A DNA stretch of 64,000 nt from Palsa-504 sp963839095 (GTDB taxonomy: Bacteria; Actinomycetota; Actinomycetes; Streptosporangiales; Streptosporangiaceae), in assembly GCA_963839095.1 (NCBI GenBank), contig CAWIUF010000023.1, positions 1 through 64,000 of the forward strand, read 5' to 3'. Shown here in pieces: positions 20,608 to 29,831 of this stretch (within the stretch, counting starts at the first letter, position 1; each line of letters begins with the position of its first letter). The notes below the pieces were generated by a model. It saw nothing but the letters and a program-made list of their open reading frames with translations. It was not told the DNA's origin and did no database searches. The translations under genes and the position numbers were made by a program.

Positions 20608-22060
20608 ATGTTCTCGCCATTGACCAGGGGACATCGGCGACCAAGGCACTGCTGACCGGGCCGGGCGGTGAGGTGCTCGGCCGCGGTGAGGTCCCGGTCG
20701 GTACCCGCAGCGTGGGGTCGGCGGGGGTGGAGGCCGACCCGGAGGAGCTGTTCGGGTCGGTGGTCGCGGCCGGCAGGCAGGCGCTGGCGGCGGCGGGCGG
20801 GCAGCGGGAGGTGCTGTCGCCCACGCGGTCGCGCTGGCCAACCAGGGCGAGACCGTGCTGGCCTGGGACCGGCGGACCGGCCGGCCGCTGACCCCGGCGA
20901 TCGTGTGGCAGGACCGCCGGTCCGCCAGCGTCTGCGCGCGTCTCGCGGACCGGGCGGCCGAGCTGGCCGCGATCACCGGGCTGCCGCTGGACCCGTATTT
21001 CGCCGCGCCCAAGATGACGTGGCTGCGGGAGAACCTGACCGGGGACGGCGTGGTCACCACGACCGATACCTGGCTGCTGCACCGGCTGGGCGCGGGCTAC
21101 GTGACCGACGCCGCCACCGCGTCCCGGACCATGCTGCTCGACCTGGACCGCGCGGCCTGGTCCGAGACCGCCTGCGCGGCGTTCGGGCTGGACCCGGCGG
21201 CGCTGCCGGCGGTGGCGGACTGCGCCGGGGTGGTGGGCGAGACACCCGTGTTCGGAGACACTGCGTTCGGCAGCGCGCTGCCGGTGGCGGGGATCGCCGT
21301 GGACCAGCAGGCGGCGCTGCTGGCCGAGGGCTGCCTGGCCGCCGGCGACGCCAAGTGCACCTACGGGACGGGTGCGTTCCTGCTGGTCACGACCGGTTCC
21401 CGGGCGGCCCGGTCGGGGGCCGGGCTGTCGAGCTCGGTGGCGTGGCGGCTGGCCGGGGAGGTGACGTACTGCCTGGACGGTCAGGTGTACACGGCGGGTT
21501 CGGCGCTGCGGTGGCTGACCGAGGCAGGGCTGCTGGAGGGGCCGGGCGCGCTCGACGCGGCGGGCGGGAGCGTCCCGGACACCGGCGGGGTGACGTTCGT
21601 GCCCGCGCTGGCCGGGCTGGGCGCGCCGTACTGGGCGCCGGACGCCCGCGGCGCGCTGTCCGGGCTGCACCTGGGCACCACGCGCGGGCACATCGCGCGG
21701 GCGGTGGCCGAGGGCATCGCGGCGTCGGTCGCGGTGCTGGCGGCGGCCGCCGTCGCCGACCTGGGTCGTCCGCTCAGCGCGCTGCGGGTGGACGGCGGGC
21801 TGACCCGGTCGCGGCTGCTCATGCAGGCTCAGGCCGACCTGCTGCAGGTACCGGTGCTGGTCTGCCGGTCGCCGGACGCCACCGCGCTGGGCGTGGCCGC
21901 GCTGGCCCGGCTGGGCACCGGGCAAGCGGCCTCCGCCGCCGAGGCCGCGGGGACGGTCGAGGTGGAAAGGACCGTGGACCCGTCGGTCACCGCGGACGAA
22001 GCGGCCGAACGGATGGCGCTCTTCCAGGCCGCCGTCGACCGCACGCTGGCGCGGCCATGA
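20604..22060 (+). CDS. FGGY family carbohydrate kinase, glycerol kinase-like (one frameshift)
   Basis: A sugar or polyol kinase of about 485 residues. The phosphate-1 motif MNVLAIDQGTSATKALL and adenosine-site DGGLTRSRLLMQAQADLL are typical of GlpK relatives, as are PAIVWQDRR, YFAAPKMTWLREN, DAKCTYGTGAFLL and FVPALAGLGAPYW. The frame breaks near 20822. Translation starts from GTG at 20604 overlapping the permease stop. The next gene overlaps by ATGA. It is clearly of the glycerol kinase branch, but the substrate could differ given the unusual transporter. Confidence 0.85.
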
Positions 22061-23529
22061 CGCGGTCGTGCCCTGAGCCGCCGCCGGCCGGTCCTGAGCT
22101 GGCCGCGGCCGACGTGGCCATCATCGGGGCCGGCGTGGTCGGCACCGCGATCGCCCGGACGCTGGCCCGGTACGCGCTCGACATCGTGCTCGTGGACGCG
22201 GCGCCCGACGTCGGCACCGGGACGTCCAAGGCGAACACCGCCATCTTGCACACCGGGTTCGACGCCACGCCGGGCAGCCTGGAGAGCCGGCTGCTGAGCC
22301 GGGGCAGCGCGCTGCTGCGCTCCTACGCCGCGGCGGCGGGAATCCCGGTCGAGCGCACCGGCGCGCTGCTGGTCGCCTGGACGCCTGAGCAGCTGGCGGC
22401 GCTGCCCGGCATCGAGGCGAAGGCCCGGGCCAACGGGTACCAGGCCATCCGGCCGGTGCGGGCCGATGAGCTCTACTCGTCCGAGCCGGCGCTCGGGCCG
22501 GGGGCGGCCGGGGCGCTGGAGATCCCGGACGAGAGCATCATCTGCCCGTGGACCACGCCGCTGGCCTTCGCCACCGAGGCGGTGGCAGCGGGTGTCCGCC
22601 TGCTGCTGTCCACGCAGGTCACCGGGCTGTCCTCGGTCGACGGCCTGCATTCGCTGGCGACGACACGCGGTCTGGTGCGGGCCCGGTGGGTGGTCAACGC
22701 GGCCGGGCTGGGCAGCGACGCGATCGACGCGATGTTCGGCGGCGGCGGGTTCACGATCACGCCGCGGCGGGGCGAGCTGATCGTGTTCGACAAGCTGGCC
22801 CGGCCGCTGCTGCGCTCGGTCCTGCTGCCGGTGCCGACCGCGCGGACCAAGGGGGTGCTCGTCGCGCCCACGGTGTACGGGAACGTGCTGCTGGGCCCGA
22901 CGGCGCAGGACGTCCCCGACCGGGCCGACGTGGCCACCACCGAGGCGGGACTGCGGTCGCTGCTCGCGGCCGGCCGGCGGCTCCTGCCCGGGCTGGCCGC
23001 CGAGGAGGTCACCGCGACGTACGCCGGGCTGCGGGCCGCTACCGAGCACGCGGACTACCAGGTCTACGCCGACGGCGGGCGGCGGTACGCGTGCGCGGGC
23101 GGCATCCGCTCGACCGGGCTCTCCGCCTCGCTGGGCATCGCCGAGCACGTCGCGGGGCTGCTGGGCGAGGCCGGGCTGCCGCTGGCGCCGCGGCCCGGGT
23201 ATGTGGCCGAGCCGCCGGCCATGCCGTACATCGGGGAGGCGGGGACGCGGCCGTACCAGGACGCGGGGCTTATCGCGGCCGACCCGGCCTACGGCGAGAT
23301 CGTCTGCCACTGCGAGCGGGTCAGCCGCGGCGAGATCAAGGACGCGCTGGCCAGCCCGGTCCCGCCGGCGGACCCGGGCGGCCTGGCGCGCCGGACGCGC
23401 GCGGGCAACGGGCGCTGCCAGGGGTTCTACTGCGGCGCCGCGGTGTCGCGGCTGCTGGCGGGAGCGCCGGGGCCGACCGCCGGCGTTTCCGCGGAAACGC
23501 CGAGACCCGCGCAGGTCCGGCCGCGGTGA
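22057..23529 (+). CDS. GlpA-like FAD-dependent glycerol-3-phosphate dehydrogenase with BFD-type [2Fe-2S] domain
   Basis: An intact 490-residue flavoprotein. The DAO fold begins with VAIIGAGVVGTAIARTLARY, and the GlpA/GlpO-type features KANTAILHTGFDATPGSLES and GLRAATEHADYQVY are present. The C-terminal domain has four cysteines, CHCERVSRGEI and RCQGFYC, which bind a [2Fe-2S] cluster as in the BFD domain of anaerobic GlpA. It probably oxidises the kinase product and passes electrons to the FAD/NAD protein encoded next, whose GTG overlaps its stop. This kinase/GlpA-BFD/flavoprotein order is known from other bacteria; the substrate is assumed to be glycerol 3-phosphate or a close relative. Confidence 0.88.
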   Translation: MTRSCPEPPPAGPELAAADVAIIGAGVVGTAIARTLARYALDIVLVDAAPDVGTGTSKANTAILHTGFDATPGSLESRLLSRGSALLRSYAAAAGIPVERTGALLVAWTPEQLAALPGIEAKARANGYQAIRPVRADELYSSEPALGPGAAGALEIPDESIICPWTTPLAFATEAVAAGVRLLLSTQVTGLSSVDGLHSLATTRGLVRARWVVNAAGLGSDAIDAMFGGGGFTITPRRGELIVFDKLARPLLRSVLLPVPTARTKGVLVAPTVYGNVLLGPTAQDVPDRADVATTEAGLRSLLAAGRRLLPGLAAEEVTATYAGLRAATEHADYQVYADGGRRYACAGGIRSTGLSASLGIAEHVAGLLGEAGLPLAPRPGYVAEPPAMPYIGEAGTRPYQDAGLIAADPAYGEIVCHCERVSRGEIKDALASPVPPADPGGLARRTRAGNGRCQGFYCGAAVSRLLAGAPGPTAGVSAETPRPAQVRPR

Positions 23530-24789
23530 GCGCGGACGTCGCGGTCGTGGTCGTGGGCGGTGGCCCGGCTGGGCTTTCCGCGGCCGTCGAGCTGCGGCGG
23601 CTGGGCGCCGGCCCGGTGCTGGTGGCGGACCGGGAGGCGGCGGCCGGCGGGGTGCCGCGGCACAGCGCGCACACCGGGTACGGGCTGCGGGACCTGCACC
23701 GGGTGATGACGGGGCCGTCGTACGCGCGGGCGCTGGCCGGCGCGGCGCGAGACCGCGGGGGCGCGGGTGCAGCCGGGGACCACGGTGACCGGGCTGGCGG
23801 CTGCGGCGGCGGGCTCGCACCTGGTCACGCTGACCAGCGCGGACGGGATCGAGACGGTGCGGGCGGCGGCGGTGCTGCTGGCGACCGGGTGCCGGGAGCG
23901 GCCGCGGGCGGCCCGGCTGGTGCCCGGCGACCGCCCGGCCGGGGTGATGACCACCGGCGAGCTGCAGCAGCGGGTCTACCTGGGCGGGGAGCGGCTGGCC
24001 GGACGGGCCCTGGTGGTCGGGGCCGAGCACGTCTCGTTCTCGGCCGCGCTGACGCTGGAGCACGCCGGGGCGGACGTGGTCGCGCTGGTCACCGGGCACG
24101 AGCGGCAGCAGAGCTACGCCGTGTTCCGGCTCGGGGCGGCGATGCGGTGGCGGATCCCGGTGTGGACATCGTGCGCGGTGACGCGGATCACCGGGCGCGG
24201 GCGGCTCAGGGGGGTCGAGGTGACGGACGGGCGGACCGGGGCGGTGCGGTTCGTGCCGTGCGAGACGGTGGTGTTCACCGGTGACTGGATCCCCGACCAC
24301 GAGCTGGCGCGGCGGGCCGGGCTGACGCTCGATCCGGGCACCCGGGGCCCGGCGGTGGACACGGCGCTGGCCACGTCGGCCCCGGGCGTGTTCGCGGCCG
24401 GCAACCTGGTGCACGCGGCCGAGACCGCGGACATCGCCGCGCTGTCCGGACGGCACGCGGCGCGGCAGATCGCCGCGTTTCTCAGCGGCGGGGTCGTGAG
24501 TGCGGGGGCGCCGGGCCGGGACCGGGTTCCGGTGCTGGTGGAGCCGCCGTTGCGGTGGATCTCGCCGAACGTGATCGGGTCGGCGGCCGCTCCCCCGCTG
24601 GGCCGGTTCGTGCTGCGCAGCCGCGAGTTCCGGCGGGGGGTGCGGCTGGAGGCCTGGCAGGGCGGCCGGCTGCTGGCCAGGTCGCGCCCGGTCCGGCTGA
24701 TCCCGGAACGGCCGGCCCACCTGGACGCCGGCTGGCTGGACCGGGTCGAGCCGGCCGGCGGGCCGGTGCGCGTCGTCACCGGCCGGTGA
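23526..24789 (+). CDS. FAD/NAD(P)-dependent oxidoreductase, partner of GlpA-like protein (one frameshift)
   Basis: A two-dinucleotide-domain flavoprotein of about 420 residues. FAD motif VVVVGGGPAGLSAAVELRRL is followed by a second Rossmann segment (RALVVGAEHVSFSAALTLEH) and the FAD end GVFAAGNLVHAAETADIAAL. The frame changes near 23755. The last 95 residues are a separate beta-rich part (VEPPLRWISPNVIG onward) that occupies the place of the small DUF1667-type partner found in comparable operons of other phyla. It probably reoxidises the GlpA-like subunit with NAD (inference). Last gene of the operon. Confidence 0.82.
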
Positions 24790-24834
24790 GCCGCGCACTG
24801 ATGACGTCCCGGTTACCGGGGCCCGGGCCGGATC

Positions 24835-24876
24835 TTGACAAGCTTCCGCGGGTGAGATTAGGTAAGGCTTACCTAA
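24835..24876 (+). promoter_or_regulatory. Iron-regulated promoter with IdeR/DmdR iron box
   Basis: TTGACA (24835-24840) is followed after 17 bases by the palindrome TTAGGTAAGGCTTACCTAA (24858-24876), matching the IdeR/DtxR consensus TTAGGTTAGSCTAACCTAA at nearly all positions. The box covers the -10 region, so iron-loaded IdeR should shut off the efeUOB genes that start at 24926. Confidence 0.92.
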
Positions 24877-24925
24877 TAAGAGCGTGCGGCCTGCACGCTA
24901 GCCGACGTGGAAGAGGGGTCTACGG

Positions 24926-25792
24926 GTGCTGCCCACGTTCGTGATCGGCTTGCGGGAAGGCCTCGAGGCGGCCCTGATCGTCGGGATCATCGCCGCCTTC
25001 CTGGGTCAGCAAGGCCGCAAGGACGCGCTCCGTCAGGTCTGGATCGGCACGGCCGCGGCGGTCGCGATCTGCATCGCCGTGGCCATCGCGCTGCAGATCA
25101 TCTCCTCGGACTTGCCCCAGCGGCAGCAGGAGGGGCTCGAGACCGTCGTCGGCGCCCTCGCCATCTGCATGGTCACCTACATGATCGTGTTCATGCGCAA
25201 GCACGCCCGCAGCATGAAGAAGGATCTTCAGGGCGCGGCCGGAGCGGCCCTGGCCCAGGGGTCGAGCCGGGCGCTGGTGCTGATGGCGTTCCTGGCCGTG
25301 CTGCGCGAGGGCTTCGAGACCGCCGTCTTCCTGCTGGCCACCTTTCACGCCTCCGGCGACGCCTCCACCTCCTGGCTGGGCGCGGTGCTCGGGATCGTGC
25401 TGGCGGCGGCGATCGGCTACGGCATCTACAAGGGCGGCGTGAAGCTGAACCTGGCCCGGTTCTTCAAGGTCACCGGCCTGGTCCTGGTGGTGGTGGCCGC
25501 GGGCCTGGTGATGACCGCCTTCCACACCGCCTACGAGGCGGGCTGGCTCACCGTCGGCCAGACGCAGGCCTTCGACCTGTCCTGGCTGGTCCGCCCGGGC
25601 ACGCCGCTGTCCTCGCTGCTCACCGGGGTGCTGGGCATCCAGCCCTTCCCGGTGTGGATCGAGGTCATCGCGTGGCTCGCCTACCTGGTGCCGATGCTGC
25701 TCCTGGTGGGCTGGCCGTCCGGGCCGCCGAAGAAGCGGAGCCCAGCCGCTCCCGCCCCCGCGCCCGCCATCGGGCAGCCCGCCCAGCAGTAA
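24926..25792 (+). CDS. efeU: Iron permease EfeU/FTR1 family
   Basis: An intact 288-residue membrane permease that imports ferric iron. Both REGLE-type iron motifs are present, IGLREGLEAALIVG near residue 8 and LREGFETAVFLL near residue 127, within seven hydrophobic segments. The C-terminal tail is short and Ala/Pro-rich. It starts with GTG and is the first gene after the iron box; EfeO and EfeB follow, giving the full three-part system. Confidence 0.94.
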   Translation: MLPTFVIGLREGLEAALIVGIIAAFLGQQGRKDALRQVWIGTAAAVAICIAVAIALQIISSDLPQRQQEGLETVVGALAICMVTYMIVFMRKHARSMKKDLQGAAGAALAQGSSRALVLMAFLAVLREGFETAVFLLATFHASGDASTSWLGAVLGIVLAAAIGYGIYKGGVKLNLARFFKVTGLVLVVVAAGLVMTAFHTAYEAGWLTVGQTQAFDLSWLVRPGTPLSSLLTGVLGIQPFPVWIEVIAWLAYLVPMLLLVGWPSGPPKKRSPAAPAPAPAIGQPAQQ

Positions 25793-25877
25793 CCCCGGTC
25801 CCCGCACCCTGGTCTTTTACGTCCCCTGGTCCTGAAGTCAGTCAAGCGTTGCCCGAACACGTAAGGAGCCCTCGATC

Positions 25878-27083
25878 GTGAGCAGTGACGGTAGCCGGCG
25901 GAGGCGCCGCGGCGCGGCGGCGGCGGTGCTCGCCGCGAGTCTCGCCCTCGTGGCGTCGGGATGCTCAAGCCCGGGCTCCGGTTCGGGCGCGAAGGGGCCG
26001 ACCGAGGCGGCCGCCGCGAGCGGGGACAAGTCGAGCACCGTCAAGATCGAGCTGACGTCGCAGGGCTGCCAGCCCAAGCCGGCCAGTATCCCGGCCGGGG
26101 CGGTCGAGTTCGACGTGACCAACGCGGGCGCGGGCGCGGTGACCGAGGCCGAGCTGCGGACCAACGACAAGGCGCACATCCTGGGTGAGCAGGAGAACCT
26201 CACGCCCGGGCTCTCCGGCGGCTTCTCGCTGACCGTGCAGCCGGGCACCTACAAGGTCAACTGCCCCGGCGCGGCCCAGCCGGACTGGACGTTCAAGGTC
26301 ACCGGGAAGGTGTCCGGGCCGGCCTGGCAGAGCAACCCGCAGCTGGTGACCGCCGTGAGCGGCTACTCCGCCTTCGTCAAGCAGAACACGGCCAACCTGG
26401 TCACCCACACCCAGGCGTTCTGCCAGGCGATCAGCGCCGGGAACATGAACCAGGCCAAGGTGCTCTACCCGCAGGCGCGCGTCTACTACGAGCGGATCGA
26501 GCCGGTCGCCTCGGTCTGGGGCAGCCTGGACACCAGCATCGACGGCCGGTGGGAGAACCCGGTCACGGTGAAATCCCAGTTCACCGGCTTCCACCGGATC
26601 GAGCAGATGCTCTGGCAGGACAAGAGCCTGAACGGCGCGGCGGCGATGTGCTCGGGGCTGGTCAAGAACGAGCAGCAGCTGCTGACGCTGGTGGGCAGCG
26701 CCCAGTACAACCCGCTGGACATGTCGGCCGGCGCCACCGACCTGATCAACGAGGCGGCCACCAACAAGATCAGCGGTGAGGAAGAGCGCTACTCCAACAC
26801 CGACCTGCCCGTCTTCGCGGCCAACGTCGACGCGTCCATGCGGGTCATCACGCTGCTGGCGCCCTACCTGCAGGCCAAGAACGCCAGCACGGTGGCGCTG
26901 ATCAAGCAGCGGGACGCCGCGGTGGAAAGCCTGCTGACGCACTACAAGGTCACGCCCGGCTACGACAATACGGGTTACGTGGACTACAGCACGGTCACCA
27001 AGTCCGAGCGCAAGCAGCTCTCGGCCGCGGTGAACGCCCTGGCCGAGGCCATGTCCAAGGTGTCCTCCGAGGTGAGTGCCTGA
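25878..27083 (+). CDS. efeO: EfeO lipoprotein (cupredoxin plus M75 imelysin-like domain)
   Basis: An intact 401-residue exported protein. The lipobox LVASGC puts the mature protein on the outer face of the membrane. The N-terminal 110 residues after the linker form a cupredoxin-like domain (VKIELTSQGCQPKPASIPAG ... GTYKVNCPG), and the rest is the M75 domain with the metal-site FHRIEQMLW and YERIEPVASVWG. In this system EfeO binds iron and hands it to EfeU. Starts with GTG; the ATG of efeB lies one base after the stop. Confidence 0.94.
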   Translation: MSSDGSRRRRRGAAAAVLAASLALVASGCSSPGSGSGAKGPTEAAAASGDKSSTVKIELTSQGCQPKPASIPAGAVEFDVTNAGAGAVTEAELRTNDKAHILGEQENLTPGLSGGFSLTVQPGTYKVNCPGAAQPDWTFKVTGKVSGPAWQSNPQLVTAVSGYSAFVKQNTANLVTHTQAFCQAISAGNMNQAKVLYPQARVYYERIEPVASVWGSLDTSIDGRWENPVTVKSQFTGFHRIEQMLWQDKSLNGAAAMCSGLVKNEQQLLTLVGSAQYNPLDMSAGATDLINEAATNKISGEEERYSNTDLPVFAANVDASMRVITLLAPYLQAKNASTVALIKQRDAAVESLLTHYKVTPGYDNTGYVDYSTVTKSERKQLSAAVNALAEAMSKVSSEVSA

Positions 27084-27084
27084 C

Positions 27085-28397
27085 ATGGCATCCCGGGACG
27101 GCGGACCGATGGCAGACCAGACCGCGCCGGGCGCGGCTGACCCGGGCGGCCCGGCGCGGCCGTCCCGGCGGGGCGTGCTGACCGGAGCCGGGCTGTTCGG
27201 GGCCGGGGCGGTGGCGGGCGGGCTGACCGGGTACTTCACCGGGTCGGCGGGCCGAGTCGTCCGGAACGGCGGAGGCCGGCCCCGGCCAGCAGACGATCCC
27301 CTTCTACGGCCCGCACCAGGCCGGCATCATCACCCCGGCCCAGGACCGGCTGGCGTTCGGCGCCATGAACGTCGTCGACGGGACGTCCCGGGCGGACCTG
27401 CGCGACCTGCTGCGGGTATGGACGACGGCGGCCGCGCGGATGTCGGTCGGCCGCCTGGTCGGCGAGGAGGACGAGCCCACCGCGCCGCCGGTGGACACCG
27501 GCGAGGCCGTCGGCTCTCCGGTCTCCCGGCTGACCATCACGATCGGCTACGGGCCCGCGCTGTTCGACGGCCGGTTCGGCCTGGCCGCGCGCAAGCCGGC
27601 CGCGCTGACCGATCTGCCGCCGCTGCCGAACGAGAACCTCGACCCCGACTACACCGGGGGCGACCTGTGCGTCCAGGCCTGCTCCGACAATCCGCTGGTG
27701 GCCTTTCACGCGGTGCGGAACCTGGCCCGGATCGGCATGGGCGTGGTCGCGCACAACTGGATGGAGCTCGGCTTCGGCCGGACCTCCACCACCTCCACCG
27801 CGCAGGCCACCCCGCGCAACCTGCTCGGCTTCAAGGACGGCACCCGCAACATCAAGGCCGAGCAGACCGACCTGCTGAACAAGCACGTGTGGGTCGGCCC
27901 GGAGACGCGACCAGCCCTGGATGCGCGGCGGCAGCTACCTGGTGGCCCGCAAGATCCGGATGTTCGTGGAGAACTGGGACCGCGACTACCTCCAGGACCA
28001 GGAGAACGTCATCGGCCGGGCCAAGGTCAGCGGGGCCCCGCTGTCCGGCGGGTCGGAGTTCACCACGCCCGACTTCGCCAAGGCCGGGGCCGACGGGCAG
28101 CCCGCCATCGGTGATCGCGCGCACGTCCGGCTGGCCAGCCCCGAGCACAACGGCGGGATCCACATTTTGCGCCGCGGCTACTCCTTCACCGACGGCATCG
28201 ACCCGCAGGCCGGGACACTGCTCGGCGGCCTGTTCTTCATCGGGTTCATGAAAAACCCGTCCCAGTTCATCAAGCTGCAGACGTCGCTGGCGGCCGACGC
28301 CCTCAACGAGTACATCCACCACACCGGCAGCGCCCTGTTCGCCGTACCGCCCGGGCTGCGCCCCGGCCAGCACTACGGCGACGCCCTGTTCGCCTAG
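27085..28397 (+). CDS. efeB: EfeB deferrochelatase/DyP-type heme peroxidase (two frameshifts)
   Basis: A DyP-type peroxidase of about 437 residues, exported by Tat: PSRRGVLTGAGLFGAGAVAGG near the N-terminus has the twin arginine. Breaks fall near 27280 and 27905. The DyP signature GFKDGTRNIK holds the distal Asp, and the proximal region is HILRRGYSFTDG with the terminal FIKLQTSLAADALNEYIHHTGSALFAVPPG block typical of EfeB. It oxidises ferrous iron or removes iron from heme for EfeU. Confidence 0.92.
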
Positions 28398-28406
28398 GCT
28401 CCCGTC

Positions 28407-28442
28407 TTACTACGTCTTGCGTAGCTACGCATAGCGTAGTAA
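28407..28442. promoter_or_regulatory. Nested palindromic operator, probably for the PadR regulator
   Basis: TGCGTAGCTACGCA (28418-28431) is a perfect 14-base palindrome. It is flanked three bases away on each side by TTACTACG (28407-28414) and CGTAGTAA (28435-28442), which pair with each other about the same centre. The half-site CTACG thus appears four times in 36 bases. The region ends ten bases before the GTG of the padR gene, so autoregulation is likely. Confidence 0.7.
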
Positions 28443-28451
28443 AACGGTGTC

Positions 28452-28790
28452 GTGGCACCGAAACGACCGCCGGGCGGGCTCCGCCGGGAGAACGACCCGC
28501 CGCTGCTCATCCTGGTCAGCCTGGCCGACGGGCCGAAGCACGGTCACGCCCTGGCCAAGGACATCGGGGAGTTCGCCGGGGTGACGCTCGGCCCCGGCGC
28601 CCTGTACGGGGCCATCACCCGGCTGGAGGAACGCGGGCTGATCGAGCCGCTGGCCAGCGCGGACCGGCGGCGGCCGTACCAGATCACCACGGCGGGCTCG
28701 GCCGAGCTGGCCGTGGCCCTGGCCGACCTGCGGCGGATCGCGAACACCGGGACGGCGCGCCTCGGCCGGCTCGGGCTGGATCCGGCATGA
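28452..28790 (+). CDS. PadR family transcriptional regulator
   Basis: An intact 112-residue winged-helix regulator. The PadR core is plain: LLILVSLADGPKHGHALAKDI, then GPGALYGAITRLEERGLIEPL and RRRPYQITTAG. The C-terminal dimer helix is short. GTG start at 28452. Its stop overlaps the ATG of the membrane protein (ATGA), a common PadR/membrane-protein pairing. It probably binds the nested palindrome upstream. Confidence 0.92.
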   Translation: MAPKRPPGGLRRENDPPLLILVSLADGPKHGHALAKDIGEFAGVTLGPGALYGAITRLEERGLIEPLASADRRRPYQITTAGSAELAVALADLRRIANTGTARLGRLGLDPA

Positions 28791-29737
28791 CCCGCCCCGA
28801 CCCTGACGCTGGCCCGGGCGAGCCCGCGGATCCGCGGGTGGCTAGGCTGCTGCGCTGGTATCCGCGGCGTGGCGGGACAGGTACGCGGACGAGTTCGTGG
28901 CCATGGTCGAGGACACCCTGGACGGTCGCCGGCCAGGGTGGCGGCTGCGCCTCGGCGTAGCGTGGTCCGGCCTGCGGCAGCGGGGCCGCCTGCTGTCCGG
29001 GCCGGCCGGGAAGCGGGCGCTGAACCGGTGGTCCACGTTCGTCCTGACCGGTTCCTTGCTGGCCGGGTTCGTCGGCGACACCACGCATCCGTCCGCGAGC
29101 GGAACCTGGCAGGCGACCGCGGTCTTGACGGCACTGGCGGCCATGGCCGCGGGCACCGGCGCGGCCCTCGTGGCCACGGTCGCGATCGCCTGGCGGCCCT
29201 TGGTCACGTTCCTGCGGGCCGGCGGCTGGCCGAAGGTCCGGCGCCGGGTCAGCTGGGCCGTCGTCGCTACCGCCGCCGCGGCGGGTGCACTGGCCTGGCT
29301 CGCTGTACTGCAGGCCTCGCTGACAGCGGGCCAGCTGGCGACGTCGCAGGCGTACGGCAATGTCCTGAGCGGCCTTACGGTGCTCTTCGTGGTCACGACC
29401 TGGCTGTGGGCCAGGGCGGCCGGGGCCGTGGCGAAGCACCTGGAGCTCGAACTCCGGATCCGGGCGACCGAGACGCTGCTGGCCGCGTGCGGTCTCTCGC
29501 GGCGTCCTGACCATGCTGCGCCGGGCCAGGTCGCAAGGCTCGGCGGCAGCGCGCCGCGGCCGCTCGGGGGCGATGAGCGTGGCATCCGGCGATCCTGGCC
29601 CCGGCCCGGCACCGTCCGGCCGGGCGTGGCCCGCGGCCCTGGAAGTGCTGACCGCGCTCATCGCCCTGGCCGGGCTGGCCCTGCTGGCGGGCGGCCTGGC
29701 CGCGCTCCCGGCCCTGATCCGGTTCCTGCTGGAATAG
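28787..29737 (+). CDS. PadR-associated integral membrane protein (two frameshifts)
   Basis: A protein of about 317 residues with a cytosolic N-terminal RLLRWYPR ... DRYADEFVAMVEDTLDGRRPG segment, seen in many PadR-linked membrane proteins, then about five hydrophobic helices, the last near the C-terminus (LIALAGLALLAGGLAALPALI). Frame changes near 28865 and 29500. Coupled by ATGA to padR. The exact task is unknown; such pairs are often tied to envelope stress or drug response (inference). Confidence 0.68.
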
Positions 29738-29831
29738 CGCGGGCCGCGGCGGCTGCTGTTACGTATCTGCCGGCCCCTCCCCGCGCCGCCTCGCCGCGGG
29801 CACTCTCCGGGCACGGCATCATGGAAGCGCT

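Noticed and set aside
21829..24798. 989-codon minus-strand reading frame
   Set aside because: Antisense to the kinase and two oxidoreductases, with Arg/Pro repeats and no recognisable motif.
25834..25845. CAGTCAAG near the efeO start, resembling half of the TetR operator
   Set aside because: Only one arm is present and the gene is already under an iron box.
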